NCBI GenBank assembly: GCA_002747825.1
Contig: PDQQ01000017.1
Coordinates: 1-50,873 of the forward strand
Source of the DNA: Deltaproteobacteria bacterium
GTDB lineage: Bacteria; Desulfobacterota; Desulfobulbia; Desulfobulbales; Desulfocapsaceae
Length of the DNA stretch: 50,873 nucleotides
Reading direction: 5' to 3'
The translations under genes and the position numbers were made by a program. The notes below the pieces were generated by a model. That model searched no databases and was not told where the DNA came from. It saw nothing but the letters and a program-made list of their open reading frames with translations. Positions 16,457-25,683 of this stretch are shown in pieces. Every line of letters starts with the position of its first letter. The first letter of the stretch is position 1.

Positions 16457-17089
16457 TCAGGAGTCTGCATCCCTGAACGGGGGCAGCTCAAGGATCTCCA
16501 GAAAGCTCTGCACATGATATCTGGCCGGCAGATCCGGGCTTTTAAAGGCGATAAGATCAACCCGGCAGGCATCTGCCTGTTGTTGGTCGACGATCGAGTC
16601 TCCGATAAAAATGGCCTCTTCCGGCTGACAGGAAAAATGATCGAGAATCTCTAGAAGTCCATCAGGCGCTGGCTTAGGGCGTTTTGCGCTCAGGGCTGTT
16701 ACCACCTTTTCGAAATACCTTTCAAGTCCGTGTCTTTTCAGTAACGGAAGCATTGTTCCCGAACGATTTGTGGAAATGGCCAGTTTGTAGGAGGCTTCGA
16801 CCCTGTTGAGAAACTCAATCAGATCCGCTTCCATATGCATATAGGGCAGGAACGGCTCATAGGTGAGTTGGGAGAGATACGCCCTGATCTCGGCCTGAGT
16901 GATCTGCGGTGCATTTCTGAATATATGGGCGAGGGAATCCTTGACGCTGGCCATATGCGTCACTGTCTCTTCTTCCGCATCCATCGGGGGCAGGCCGAAA
17001 TGTTGCAGCACTGTATTGTAGTATTTTATGTTGGCCTGTTTGGAGTCAAACATCACACCGTCACAGTCAAAAACAATGACTTTGAGCAT
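16457..17089 (-). CDS. HAD-superfamily hydrolase, phosphoglycolate phosphatase-like
   Basis: 210 residues from ATG 17089, preceded on the minus strand by AAGGAAG. Motif I F-D-C-D-G-V-M-F-D is at residues 7-15, motif II S-T-N-R-S-G is near 107, a lysine in A-K-R-P-K-P is motif III, and motif IV is F-I-G-D-S-I-V-D. The helical cap between motifs I and II identifies subclass I, like Gph/PGMB enzymes. The substrate is probably a small phosphorylated metabolite and cannot be read from sequence. It stands alone, with 190 bases upstream to the next minus-strand gene and a convergent plus-strand neighbour. Confidence 0.82.
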   Translation of the reverse strand: MLKVIVFDCDGVMFDSKQANIKYYNTVLQHFGLPPMDAEEETVTHMASVKDSLAHIFRNAPQITQAEIRAYLSQLTYEPFLPYMHMEADLIEFLNRVEASYKLAISTNRSGTMLPLLKRHGLERYFEKVVTALSAKRPKPAPDGLLEILDHFSCQPEEAIFIGDSIVDQQQADACRVDLIAFKSPDLPARYHVQSFLEILELPPFRDADS

Positions 17090-17281
17090 AATATCTTCCT
17101 TGTATGGTTTGAGAAATCAAGGGATCCCTCTCCTCTTCATCTCTTTTCCCGGACCTTTATCTGAGATTCCCGTCTTTCATTCTTGCTGAAAGATGCGATT
17201 TGTCAACAGCAATTTGAGAAATTCAAGCTCGTCTGGCGTTGCACAACGAGCCAACGCCGCTTCACCATTGTTGTTCGTGTC

Positions 17282-18025
17282 TTACAGGCCCTGGTACAAT
17301 TGTTGCTCTATCCAGCGTATCGCAAATTCGAGAAGCCGTTCGTCATCGCTGAAAATTCGCTGATCGATCGTCGTTTCTTCTGTTGCGGTACCCCCTGTCT
17401 GCAGAAAATCCCGGAAGGCGTCAAGATCGTAGAGGGCCAGGGTGAACAACGCAATCTGTTTTTTCGAGGGGATAAAACCGTTACGGATACGCTTGTGTTG
17501 CAGAATCGCTGCCATTTTATCGTTGAAGGCATTATACTCTTCAAGCCCCTGCGCTTTTGTATACCCTTCTATATCCTGGCGTATCGGCTCGAGAAATCCC
17601 TGGCAATGGCTCTCCCGCAGCAGAACAAAATGTTCTTGCAATCGCCCTCTCTGACCGCATTGCACGCCCCTGCCCAGGGGGTAGGCCCTGCAGGCCCCCG
17701 GTCTGTCGCGATACACCGTGCAGCCTTCCGGAGAGACAAAGACACAACTGGCACGGCCATCATCTACCATGCTCAGATAAAAGCGGGGGAAGGCCTCGCC
17801 TTCGTCCTGCTCTGCGATGACATAGTCTTTGAGAAGTTCTGAGGAGGTTTTCCCGGTTGATCTCCTCAGTCGCAGGAGGTCATAGGGGGTCAGGATAAGG
17901 TCGAGCATCCTGCAACACTCTGTGAAGCAGGATACTCCCTTGTGGCACGAGAAGGTAAACTGTTCTTCTTTGGTCAGGGTTGTTATGGCCGGTTGCGCGG
18001 CCCTAGGCAGCGGTCCTCTTTTCAC
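17282..18025 (-). CDS. YkgJ-family cysteine-cluster protein
   Basis: 247 residues if started at GTG 18025 inside the 3' end of secDF; the ORF is open further upstream but those codons lie within secDF, and no ATG exists in frame. It contains C-H-K-G-V-S-C-x3-C-C near the N-terminus, then C-V-F-V-x4-C, R-P-G-A-C-R-A-Y-P and S-H-C-Q-G-F. This is the pattern of the YkgJ/UPF0153 family, thought to bind zinc or an Fe-S cluster. The 23-base overlap with secDF implies coupled translation. Function is unknown. Confidence 0.78.
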   Translation of the reverse strand: MKRGPLPRAAQPAITTLTKEEQFTFSCHKGVSCFTECCRMLDLILTPYDLLRLRRSTGKTSSELLKDYVIAEQDEGEAFPRFYLSMVDDGRASCVFVSPEGCTVYRDRPGACRAYPLGRGVQCGQRGRLQEHFVLLRESHCQGFLEPIRQDIEGYTKAQGLEEYNAFNDKMAAILQHKRIRNGFIPSKKQIALFTLALYDLDAFRDFLQTGGTATEETTIDQRIFSDDERLLEFAIRWIEQQLYQGL

Positions 18026-20588
18026 CTGTTTTTTCCTGGGGCCAGAGTGTGAGCAGCGGACTGGCGATAAATATCGATGAGTAGGTTCCGACAAAGACAC
18101 CGACCAGCAGGGCAAAGGCAAAGCCATGAATCACGGTACCGCCAAGAAAATAGAGTGCGGCAAGAACGATGGCCGTGGTCAGTGAGGTAACAACGGTTCG
18201 GCTGAGTACCTGATTGACACTGTCGTTTATCGCTGTGTACAGGCTGCTCCCGTGTTTGAGGAGATTTTCCCGAATACGGTCAAACACAACAACCGAATCG
18301 TTGAGCGAATAACCGGCAAGGGTGAGCAGTGCAGTGACGATGAGCAGCGTTATCTCAATATCCAGCAGGTAGCAGATGCCAAGAACCACCAGAACGTCAT
18401 GGAAGGTTGCCGCCGCGGCGGCCAGACCAAACTTGATATCGAAACGGAAGGCCAGATAAATGATGACCCCGACCAGTGAGATGATAATTGCCTGTATCGC
18501 TTTCTTCTGCATATCTGTACTGACAGATGAACCGATTTCTGACTGGCTTTCGAGAACGAACTGTTTCTCGGGCAGGGCTGTTTTCAGAAGCGTTTCTACC
18601 TGGTCTCCCAGATTACTGACCACCTGTTCCGTCCTCTTTACCTTGACAATAAGACGCCGTTCGTTCTCCACCTCCTGCAGCTCAACTTCTGGCATGTTCT
18701 GGGTCTGAAAGGCCTTGCGGACCTCCTCTATGGTAAACCGTTCCTGTGCCTGATACTGCAGGAGCGAGCCGCCTGAAAAATCAACACCCAGGTTTGCCTC
18801 CCCACGCAGGATCTGCACAAAGGCCAGCAGGCCAATACCTACCATGATGCCGCTGATCGTATAGGTGACTTTTCGTATCTTGAGAAAGTCAAGGTCGGGT
18901 CTTTTGACAAGCAGCATAAAGCGCAGCTTCTTGAGCCCTTTTCTGGCATGCAGAACATCGAACATCAACCTGCTGAAGAAGAGCGCCGCAAAGAGGTTGA
19001 AGATGATACCAAGCGAGAGGGTAACCGCAAAACCCTTGATCGGGCCTGTTCCGAAGAGGAACAGGGCCAGGGCGGTAATCAGGGTTGTCACCTGGGAATC
19101 CACGATGGTCAAAAAGGCCTTGCCAAAACCACTTTCGACACTGGATTTGACTGATTTGCCAATATCGGCTTCTTCGCGTATCCTCTCAAAGATAAGGACG
19201 TTGGCATCAACGGCCATACCAATGGAGAGGATAATACCGGCAATGCCCGGCAGGGTCAGCGTCGCATTGAGGACCGCGAGCCCGGAAAACAAAAGCAGAA
19301 TATTGAGCAGCAGAGCACTGTCGGCGATGATACCGGAGAGCCTGTAGTAGACGATCATAAAGCCGAGGACGATGATGGCTCCGAATATACCAGACGACAG
19401 GCCCTTTTTGATCGAGTCCTGACCAAGGCTCGCTCCAACCGTCATATTCTGAATGGTCTCAACCGGTGCCGGCAAGGCTCCAACCCGCAGGACGATTGCC
19501 AGGTCAGTGGCCTCTTCGTGGGTAAACGAACCGTTGATCTGAGCGGCTCCGCCGGCGATACGCTCGTTGATGACCGGCGCAGAACGCACAACGTCGTCGA
19601 GCACAATGGCCATCTGTCTGCCAACATTTTTTTCGGTGATATTGGCAAAGACCTTTGCCCCCCTGCTTGTCATATCCAGGCTGACATAGGGGCGGTTGAA
19701 ATTGCCGCCGATGCGTACCCGGGCATCTTTTACCATGTCTCCTGTCATCAGGACCTTGTTTTCCAGGAGGATGGGGACGAGTATCTCCTGTTTGCTCAGC
19801 GTATCAACCTCTTTTTCGAAAAACAGAGAGGTGTTGTCCGGCAGTTTGCCGATCAGGGCGCGGTTGAGCTTGCGCATTGATTCCCCATCCTGCCACTGTC
19901 CTGCTGCCTTGACTTCAGCCACCAGTGTCTCAAGAGGGATCCCGGTGGAGTCGGCAACCAGCTTGAATTCGAGCTGTGCTGTTTCCCCAAGAAGCTTCAG
20001 CGCACGCTTCGGATCTTGGACGCCTGGGAGCTGGACAACTATCTCATCGGTGCCCTGACGGAGAATGACCGGTTCGGCAACACCAAACTGGTCGATACGG
20101 TTTCTGAGGATTTCAAGCGACTGCTCAACGGCCTTTGTCTTTATGTAGTCAATCTTTTTCTGTTTGAGCGTAAGAAATATTCTCGGGAAGCTGCCGGCCT
20201 TGGTTTCCGCCCTGATATCGATATCGGGAAAATCCTCCCGCACCAGCTCTTCAACCTTTTGCGCAGAGCCGGCATTGGGCAGGGTAAAGATAACAGATTC
20301 CTTGGTCGGAGAAGAGGTGCGCACCGCGCTGATAGACTGTTCGGCGAGGGTGTCCTTGAGATCATTTGCCGCAAATTCCAGGGTATTTTCTTCTGCCTTT
20401 TGCAGATTCACCCGCAGAACAAGGTGCATTCCTCCCTGCAGATCCAGCCCGAGGCGTAAGCCTTCCGGTGCCATATACTCCTTCCACCAGCTCGGGGTTT
20501 TTGAGTAAAAGGATGGGACAACGGTGACAACGGCGAGTATAACGACAAAAAGGAGAAAGGCGAGCTTGAGTTTGAGTGATGTATTCAT
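18003..20588 (-). CDS. secDF: SecDF fusion protein, Sec translocon motor subunit
   Basis: 861 residues from ATG 20588, with CAGGAAA upstream. SecD half: first transmembrane helix, L-G-L-D-L-Q-G-G-M-H-L-V-L, the P1 periplasmic domain with P-G-V-Q-D-P, and five further helices including A-V-D-A-N-V-L-I-F-E-R-I-R-E-E. SecF half (from about residue 580): L-G-V-D-F-S-G-G-S-L-L and V-V-F-D-R-I-R-E-N. It is an RND-like membrane protein that uses the proton motive force to pull secreted proteins through SecYEG. In many proteobacteria secD and secF are separate genes; here they are fused. No yajC is visible upstream. Confidence 0.95.
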   Translation of the reverse strand: MNTSLKLKLAFLLFVVILAVVTVVPSFYSKTPSWWKEYMAPEGLRLGLDLQGGMHLVLRVNLQKAEENTLEFAANDLKDTLAEQSISAVRTSSPTKESVIFTLPNAGSAQKVEELVREDFPDIDIRAETKAGSFPRIFLTLKQKKIDYIKTKAVEQSLEILRNRIDQFGVAEPVILRQGTDEIVVQLPGVQDPKRALKLLGETAQLEFKLVADSTGIPLETLVAEVKAAGQWQDGESMRKLNRALIGKLPDNTSLFFEKEVDTLSKQEILVPILLENKVLMTGDMVKDARVRIGGNFNRPYVSLDMTSRGAKVFANITEKNVGRQMAIVLDDVVRSAPVINERIAGGAAQINGSFTHEEATDLAIVLRVGALPAPVETIQNMTVGASLGQDSIKKGLSSGIFGAIIVLGFMIVYYRLSGIIADSALLLNILLLFSGLAVLNATLTLPGIAGIILSIGMAVDANVLIFERIREEADIGKSVKSSVESGFGKAFLTIVDSQVTTLITALALFLFGTGPIKGFAVTLSLGIIFNLFAALFFSRLMFDVLHARKGLKKLRFMLLVKRPDLDFLKIRKVTYTISGIMVGIGLLAFVQILRGEANLGVDFSGGSLLQYQAQERFTIEEVRKAFQTQNMPEVELQEVENERRLIVKVKRTEQVVSNLGDQVETLLKTALPEKQFVLESQSEIGSSVSTDMQKKAIQAIIISLVGVIIYLAFRFDIKFGLAAAAATFHDVLVVLGICYLLDIEITLLIVTALLTLAGYSLNDSVVVFDRIRENLLKHGSSLYTAINDSVNQVLSRTVVTSLTTAIVLAALYFLGGTVIHGFAFALLVGVFVGTYSSIFIASPLLTLWPQEKTGEKRTAA

Positions 20589-20746
20589 TGATTTTCCTGG
20601 ATGTGTTCTCTGCAGGGCCACGATGAACGGTTATCGCAAGCCCGGCAAATGGAGCAGAGTATGGTAATTACTATCTTACGATATGTCCTCTCAGACGGGC
20701 AGTTGCCGGCACTGGCCAAAGAAGCCCTTTTTGACCTGCCTTGCTC

Positions 20747-21574
20747 TCAGCGTTCAACCGGAGGTGCCGAGCTGTTTTCCTCTTCGTCTTTGTTCCCGGA
20801 ATTTCGATTCGGGAGATGAACCTGGGGGAGCCAGGAGGTAAGGGCCGATGAGGGCGGATCCCCCGCCTCAAGCCGCTTGAGCAGTTTCTGTGCCTCAGGA
20901 ACCGTTGATGCCTTCGGATAGGCGTTCAGAAGATATCTCAGACGCGTTTCAGCCTGGGGGTACGACTTTTTGCGAAGATAGTATTGGGCAACGAAGAACT
21001 CGTGATCAGCGAGAAAATCGTTGGCCAGACGGATCCGTTTTTGGGCCTCCTGAGTGTATGGCGAGTCTGGATAGGCTCTGAGCAGCTGTTTGAAAAGCTG
21101 CACTGTTTTTTCAGCACTCTGCGTGTCCCGGTCAATGCGGTCAATCTGTTGGTAGTTGCACATGCCCTTTTGGAACATGACATAGGGGATGCCGGCGTTG
21201 GTCGGATGGCTGTTTTCAAAGGCCTCATAGAGAGCAAGGGCCTCCTTGTACTGCTCGAGAAAATAATAACAGTCCGCAGCCTTGAGTTCGGCCAGTGCTG
21301 CCTCCTTGCTGAATGGGTAGCGGTTCAGAATCTCCTCAAAAGATTCGCTGGCCTTATAGTATTTGCCAAGGTTGTAGGCCTCCATCCCTTTGCGGAGAAG
21401 TTGTTGGGCTGGCAGATTGGCATCCTGATTGCCGACCACATTTCCATCTTCATCAATCGAGGTGATGTTCAAGGTATCGCGGAGGCTGCTGCAGCCTCCA
21501 GCGAGGAAAAAAGCCAGGACAACGCCGATGGTCGTCGCTTTTTTTAAACGGTTAAGAGCGGTAACAGTGGACAT
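20747..21574 (-). CDS. bamD: Outer-membrane assembly lipoprotein BamD (ComL)
   Basis: 275 residues. The signal peptide ends in the lipobox L-A-G-G-C, with lipidated Cys at about residue 28. The body has TPR units typical of BamD: G-M-E-A-Y-N-L-G-K-Y-Y-K-A-S-E-S-F, R-Y-P-F-S-K-E-A-A, and Q-E-A-Q-K-R-I-R-L-A-N-D-F-L-A-D-H-E-F. BamD is an essential subunit of the Bam complex that folds beta-barrel proteins into the outer membrane, so its presence marks a diderm cell. The C-terminal ~30 residues are a polar tail. It lies three bases downstream of trxB and 158 bases upstream of secDF, on the same strand. Confidence 0.92.
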   Translation of the reverse strand: MSTVTALNRLKKATTIGVVLAFFLAGGCSSLRDTLNITSIDEDGNVVGNQDANLPAQQLLRKGMEAYNLGKYYKASESFEEILNRYPFSKEAALAELKAADCYYFLEQYKEALALYEAFENSHPTNAGIPYVMFQKGMCNYQQIDRIDRDTQSAEKTVQLFKQLLRAYPDSPYTQEAQKRIRLANDFLADHEFFVAQYYLRKKSYPQAETRLRYLLNAYPKASTVPEAQKLLKRLEAGDPPSSALTSWLPQVHLPNRNSGNKDEEENSSAPPVER

Positions 21575-21577
21575 GGT

Positions 21578-22537
21578 CTATAGATCTTTTTTTTCCTTAC
21601 GTTCCTGAATATAGGCCTCGGCCGATAATACGGCGACAGCACCTTCCCCTGCTGCGTTGACGATCTGGCGTACGGCCTTGCTGCATATATCACCGGCAGC
21701 CATTACTCCGGGTACCGATGTCCTTGTCTCAATATCCGTCGGGATAAATCCACCTTTGTCTGCCTTGAGTTTTTCCAGAGGCAGACCGAGGTTGTTGGGG
21801 GTAACACCTATAAATATGAAAACACCTTCGACCTCAAGGGTTGAGGCGCCTCCATCCTTGTTCTTGAGCTGGAGCCTTTCCACCCCTTTGTCGCCTTCAA
21901 TGGCACTGACTGTGGTATTCCAGATAAAATCAATCTTTTCGTTGGCAAAGGCGGCCTCCTGCATAATCTTTGTTGCTCTCAGCTCATCCCTTCTATGGAT
22001 AATGGTAACCTTACTGGCAAATTTTGTGAGGTACTCGGCCTCCTGGATCGCGGTATTGCCGCCTCCGATAACTGCAACATGCATATTGCGATAAAATGGG
22101 GCATCGCAGGTTCCACAATAGGAGACACCCTTGCCACGCATCTCGCTCTCTCCGGGGATTCCAAGGGTATTTGCCATTGCCCCGGTACAGATAATGAGGG
22201 TGTCACAGGTGATTTTGCTGCCGTTTTCAAGGGTGAGAACCTTACTGGTCTCATCGTCAAGATTGACATCGACGACATTGGCCGTCTCGATGTTGAGGTC
22301 AAATCGCTTGGCATGGTTTGTCAGGTGCTCGGCAAGGTCAAAGCCTGAGATTCCGTCTGGGAAGCCCGGATAGTTGTCCACCCAGTCGGTGAGAAGTATC
22401 TGGCCTCCCGGTGCACCTTTTTCGAGCAGAACGTGGTCCAGCCGTGCCCGTGCCGCGTAGAGCCCGGCGGAAAGTCCTGCCGGTCCGCCTCCCAGAATAA
22501 CAAGTTCGTAATGTTCTTTCATAGCAATATAGTCCAT
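21578..22537 (-). CDS. trxB: Thioredoxin-disulfide reductase
   Basis: 319 residues from ATG 22537; an in-frame ATG at 22522 (M-K-E-H-Y) would remove five residues and neither has a strong ribosome-binding site. It shows the FAD-binding G-G-G-P-A-G-L near residue 15, the redox pair C-G-T-C at 141-144, the NAD(P)H-binding G-G-G-N-T-A near 158 and the C-terminal FAD motif M-A-A-G-D-I. After the nucleotide motif comes H-R-R-D-E-L-R-A, whose arginines favour NADPH. It reduces thioredoxin, whose gene lies 183 bases upstream on the same strand. bamD follows three bases after the stop. Confidence 0.95.
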   Translation of the reverse strand: MDYIAMKEHYELVILGGGPAGLSAGLYAARARLDHVLLEKGAPGGQILLTDWVDNYPGFPDGISGFDLAEHLTNHAKRFDLNIETANVVDVNLDDETSKVLTLENGSKITCDTLIICTGAMANTLGIPGESEMRGKGVSYCGTCDAPFYRNMHVAVIGGGNTAIQEAEYLTKFASKVTIIHRRDELRATKIMQEAAFANEKIDFIWNTTVSAIEGDKGVERLQLKNKDGGASTLEVEGVFIFIGVTPNNLGLPLEKLKADKGGFIPTDIETRTSVPGVMAAGDICSKAVRQIVNAAGEGAVAVLSAEAYIQERKEKKDL

Positions 22538-22631
22538 ATGCAGGTCGGGACCGCCCCAACGCCCTTGCTGGGGAATCTCACCTGGATCAATGTCTGTCCG
22601 AGCAACAGGCAGACAGCCAAAAGCATCTTAA

Positions 22632-22659
22632 AGAGAAGGGCCTGACAGAGGCTCTCTTG
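22632..22659 (-). terminator. Imperfect hairpin after trxA, possible terminator
   Basis: On the plus strand AAGAGA-AGG-GCCT (22632-22644) pairs with AGGC-TCTCTT (22650-22659), leaving a 3-base bulge. It lies 60 bases past the trxA stop and ahead of trxB, both on the minus strand. It has only a short T-rich tail on that strand, so termination would be partial. Confidence 0.3.
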
Positions 22660-22720
22660 TCTTGTGATTGTCTACTCTGAGGTTTTTTCTTTGCAATATA
22701 AAGGTCTGTTCACAGACCGG

Positions 22721-23047
22721 CTAACAAACCTTGCCGAGCATCTCAACGAGCTGGGCTTTACCAACAGAGCCGGTAACCTGATCGACGACCTCTCCTTTTT
22801 TAAAGAGGATGATGGTCGGGATTGCCCGAATACCAAACTTCCCGGGTGTGGCCGGATTGTCATCGACGTTCATCTTGGCGATGGCCACCTTTCCCTCATA
22901 CTCCTCGGCGAGGTCTTCGATAACCGGGCCGATCGCCTTGCAGGGCCCACACCAGGGTGCCCAGAAATCAACAAGTGTTGGTTGATCGGATTGAACTGCA
23001 TTGTCAAATTCTGCGTCCGTCAGTTGCAGGACTTTTTCGCTTGCCAT
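22721..23047 (-). CDS. trxA: Thioredoxin
   Basis: 108 residues, with AAAAAGGAG placed before ATG 23047. The active site W-C-G-P-C is at residues 32-36, followed by K-A-I-G-P. The buried D-F-W and the cis-proline in R-A-I-P-T are present. It is standard cytoplasmic thioredoxin in length and sequence, reduced by the TrxB encoded downstream. The strong ribosome-binding site and compact gene suggest high expression. Confidence 0.96.
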   Translation of the reverse strand: MASEKVLQLTDAEFDNAVQSDQPTLVDFWAPWCGPCKAIGPVIEDLAEEYEGKVAIAKMNVDDNPATPGKFGIRAIPTIILFKKGEVVDQVTGSVGKAQLVEMLGKVC

Positions 23048-23616
23048 TGTGTGCTCCTTTTTACAGATGGTACGTTGTTAACAATGTAAAAACAGGTGAG
23101 ATCTCTTTACAGTCACCCTGTGAGAAGAATAGTGAATCCCAAGTCAGACTACTCTAACTCATTGCCTGCGGTGCTGACAAGGAGAAAACTTGAGAAAAAC
23201 CTTGAATAATCAATCTTTCCTCTGTTGTTGCAGGAAATTTCTTTTTACAATGTATTCGTTCTACGGTATTCCATTCTCGTTTCGTGCTCCGGCAATACAA
23301 GAGAGCCAATGCTTTTTGTCCCAACATGATGTGTTGCTCGGAAGAGCCTTGTACTCTGCGCATAAACAGAAAAAAATCAAGGGTCCCGATTTGACAGGCA
23401 AAGAAGCCGCATGGTACACTGCACACTTCGGTCTTGATGTACAAGCGCATTTTCTCAAAAAGAGGATGCATGTGCGTTGGCTTTACGTAAAACCTGCTTC
23501 GGAAAAGCACTGTGCGCGTGCCGAAGCTCTGCTTGCATTGCCTGTTGTAGCTGGCGGGCATCCGGGCCGGTTATGCTGGTGTATGCGGCTGTGCGAGCAG
23601 CGATTTGGGAGAAAAT
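23048..23616. other. Long trxA-hemL divergent region with an uncertain plus-strand ORF
   Basis: 569 bases. A plus-strand frame runs from a TTG at 23190, preceded by a very good AAGGAG, to 23681, so it would overlap the start of hemL by 65 bases. Its 163-residue product (cysteine-rich start, then W-Y-T-A-H-F-G and V-R-W-L-Y-V-K-P) matches no family I know. The overlap with hemL argues against it. A minus-strand frame over the same bases is no better. The promoters of trxA and hemL should lie here. Confidence 0.3.
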
Positions 23617-24909
23617 ATGACCTCTACACAATCAGTAAAACTTTTCCAGCAGGCGAAAAAGATCATTCCCGGAGGGGTTAACAGCCCGGTGCGCGCCTGT
23701 AGGGCGGTCGGCTGTGATCCTCGTTTTATTCAGTCCGCAAAAGGAGCGATGATCACCGATGCGGACCAGAACTCCTACGTCGATTTTGTCGGTTCCTGGG
23801 GGCCGATGATTGTCGGTCATGCCCATCCTCAAATCGTCGGTGCAGTGCAAAAGGCGGCGGAATCGGGCACAAGTTTCGGGGCCCCAACCTCTGTGGAGAT
23901 TGATCTTGCGCAGATGGTGGTCGAGGCGGTTCCCTCGATTGAAAAGGTGCGTTTTGTGAACTCGGGCACCGAGGCAACGATGAGTGCGGTACGTCTGGCG
24001 CGAGGCTATACCGGAAAGGCGGTCGTCGTCAAGTTTGATGGCTGCTATCACGGACATGCCGACTCCTTTCTGGTGAAGGCCGGCTCCGGGGTTATCACCC
24101 TCGGCATCCCCGGGAGCCCGGGTATCCCCGATGATATTGTCAAGAATACGATCTCCATCCCGTATAATAATCTGGAGGTTCTCGAAGAGACCCTTCGCAG
24201 CGAGAGCCTGGATATTGCCTGCGTTATCGTCGAGCCTGTGGCCGGGAATATGGGCTGTGTTCCTCCGGCGAAGGGCTTTTTGCAGACCCTCAGACGTTTG
24301 ACTGCAGAACTCGGAATTGTGCTTATCTTCGACGAGGTTATCACCGGTTTCCGCCTGGCCTATGGTGGGGCGCAGCAGTTTTTTGGAGTGACCCCTGATC
24401 TGACCTGTCTGGGCAAGATTGTCGGTGGTGGACTGCCCGTTGGCGCCTACGGCGGCAAGGCCGAGATCATGAATTGTGTCGCTCCGGACGGGCCGGTCTA
24501 TCAGGCCGGAACGCTCTCCGGAAACCCCCTGGCAATGGCCGCCGGGCTTGCAACCCTGCGTCTCTTGCAGGCACCTGGTTTTTACCAGCAATTGGCAGAC
24601 AAGGCAGATTATCTGGCATCGGGTCTGCAGAGGCTGGCCGAGCGGGTAGGAATACCTGTCTGCCTGAACCGTGTGGGAAGCCTGATGACCGGCTTTTTTG
24701 TCGATGCCCCTGTCGTCGATTTTGTCTCGGCGATGCGGGCCGATCTGGATCGTTATGCCCTGCATTATCGACAGTTGCTCGAGGGTGGTATCTATGTGGC
24801 ACCTTCACAGTTTGAGGTACTCTTCGTCTCAAATGCGCACGAAGAAAGTCACTTGAACCGTTTTCTTGAAATGACTGAATGGTCATTCAAAAAAATGCTC
24901 GAAATTTGA
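23617..24909 (+). CDS. hemL: Glutamate-1-semialdehyde 2,1-aminomutase
   Basis: 430 residues from ATG 23617 with GGGAGA upstream; the TTG at 23605 is less likely. It is a PLP-dependent class III aminotransferase-fold enzyme that converts glutamate-1-semialdehyde to 5-aminolevulinate, the second step of the C5 route to tetrapyrroles. Visible features are I-P-G-G-V-N-S-P-V-R-A near the start, N-S-G-T-E-A-T-M-S-A (116-125), Y-H-G-H, F-D-E-V-I-T-G-F-R and the PLP lysine Lys267 in L-G-K-I-V-G-G-G-L-P. Length is typical. The Fo ATP synthase cluster starts 82 bases downstream on the same strand. Confidence 0.96.
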   Translation: MTSTQSVKLFQQAKKIIPGGVNSPVRACRAVGCDPRFIQSAKGAMITDADQNSYVDFVGSWGPMIVGHAHPQIVGAVQKAAESGTSFGAPTSVEIDLAQMVVEAVPSIEKVRFVNSGTEATMSAVRLARGYTGKAVVVKFDGCYHGHADSFLVKAGSGVITLGIPGSPGIPDDIVKNTISIPYNNLEVLEETLRSESLDIACVIVEPVAGNMGCVPPAKGFLQTLRRLTAELGIVLIFDEVITGFRLAYGGAQQFFGVTPDLTCLGKIVGGGLPVGAYGGKAEIMNCVAPDGPVYQAGTLSGNPLAMAAGLATLRLLQAPGFYQQLADKADYLASGLQRLAERVGIPVCLNRVGSLMTGFFVDAPVVDFVSAMRADLDRYALHYRQLLEGGIYVAPSQFEVLFVSNAHEESHLNRFLEMTEWSFKKMLEI

Positions 24910-24991
24910 AAAATAATTGACTATAGTCGCGAGTCATGCTATCGGTTTTTGCGTGTCCTGTATCGTTGAACTGCTCTGGGTAGGGTCTCAG

Positions 24992-25246
24992 ATGTCTGGT
25001 GTAAAAAAGGAGTTTATTTATCTGCTTGCCAATTACGGACACATTGGCTTTACCTTTGTGGTCGCGATACTCCTTGGTCTGGCAGGAGGGATTTTTCTTG
25101 ACCAGAAGGTTTTCGATGGCCGGACGGCGCCTTGGTGTACCTTTGTCGGGCTGGCCTTTGGGATTGCCGCCGGCTACAAGTCGTTGCTGGAGATTCTTTG
25201 GCGTAATACAGAGGACTCCGGTGACGAGGGTGATGGAGTTGGCTAG
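24992..25246 (+). CDS. atpZ: AtpZ-like small membrane protein of the ATP synthase
   Basis: 84 residues from ATG 24992 (M-S-G-V-K-K), preceded by TAGGG. Two transmembrane helices (I-G-F-T-F-V-V-A-I-L-L-G-L and F-V-G-L-A-F-G-I-A-A-G-Y) flank the loop F-L-D-Q-K-V-F, as in AtpZ/ATPase-gene-1 proteins at the head of atp operons. The family is linked to assembly of the Fo sector or Mg2+/Ca2+ supply; the role is not settled. It sits nine bases before atpI. Confidence 0.78.
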   Translation: MSGVKKEFIYLLANYGHIGFTFVVAILLGLAGGIFLDQKVFDGRTAPWCTFVGLAFGIAAGYKSLLEILWRNTEDSGDEGDGVG

Positions 25247-25255
25247 AGGGCTGGT

Positions 25256-25675
25256 TTGACAAGCGATCTGTTGTCTCTTGAGAGAATGCAGCTTGGCGCT
25301 GTCTGTCTTTTATTTGTTATGACCCTTGTGGCGGCGGTGTTTGGCTCGTTTTCCTTCTCGATCTCTGTGCTGGTTGGAGGGGGCATTTCGGTCGGCAGCT
25401 TCTGGATAGCCAACAAGGACATTGTACGGCTTGTTGAATCGGTGACTGCTCTCGCAGGTCTGGAAGAAAAAAAGGCAAGGAGCCGGCAACAGCAGAAGGG
25501 GTATCTGCTGCGCTTCTGGGTGCGAATTGTGGTAATTGGCCTTGTCCTGGCGGTGCTTGTCAAATGGCGCCTGGTCAACGTCTTTGGACTGATCTTAGGT
25601 TTGTCAACGGTGGTGCTCCTGGTCAGCTTCTTTGCCGTTGGGGTGATCTGGAGATACTACGCAGGTGGGAGGTAA
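25256..25675 (+). CDS. atpI: ATP synthase subunit I (AtpI)
   Basis: 139 residues from TTG 25256, or 129 from ATG 25286; the ATG has GAGAGA closely upstream and the choice is open. Four hydrophobic helices are visible, two near the N-terminus (L-G-A-V-C-L-L-F-V-M-T and I-S-V-L-V-G-G-G-I-S-V-G-S-F) and two after a Lys/Arg/Gln-rich loop. This is the layout of the ATP synthase I-chain family, an assembly factor for the c-ring. It is eight bases before atpB. Confidence 0.78.
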   Translation: MTSDLLSLERMQLGAVCLLFVMTLVAAVFGSFSFSISVLVGGGISVGSFWIANKDIVRLVESVTALAGLEEKKARSRQQQKGYLLRFWVRIVVIGLVLAVLVKWRLVNVFGLILGLSTVVLLVSFFAVGVIWRYYAGGR

Positions 25676-25683
25676 AGGGAACT

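Noticed and set aside
17183..17842. 219-codon plus-strand frame opposite the YkgJ-like gene
   Set aside because: The minus frame has the cysteine-cluster motifs; the plus frame shows no domain and overlaps it.
23632..24765. 377-codon minus-strand open frame across hemL
   Set aside because: It lies entirely inside hemL, has no ribosome-binding site and no family resemblance; it is a reverse-strand shadow caused by GC-rich codon use.
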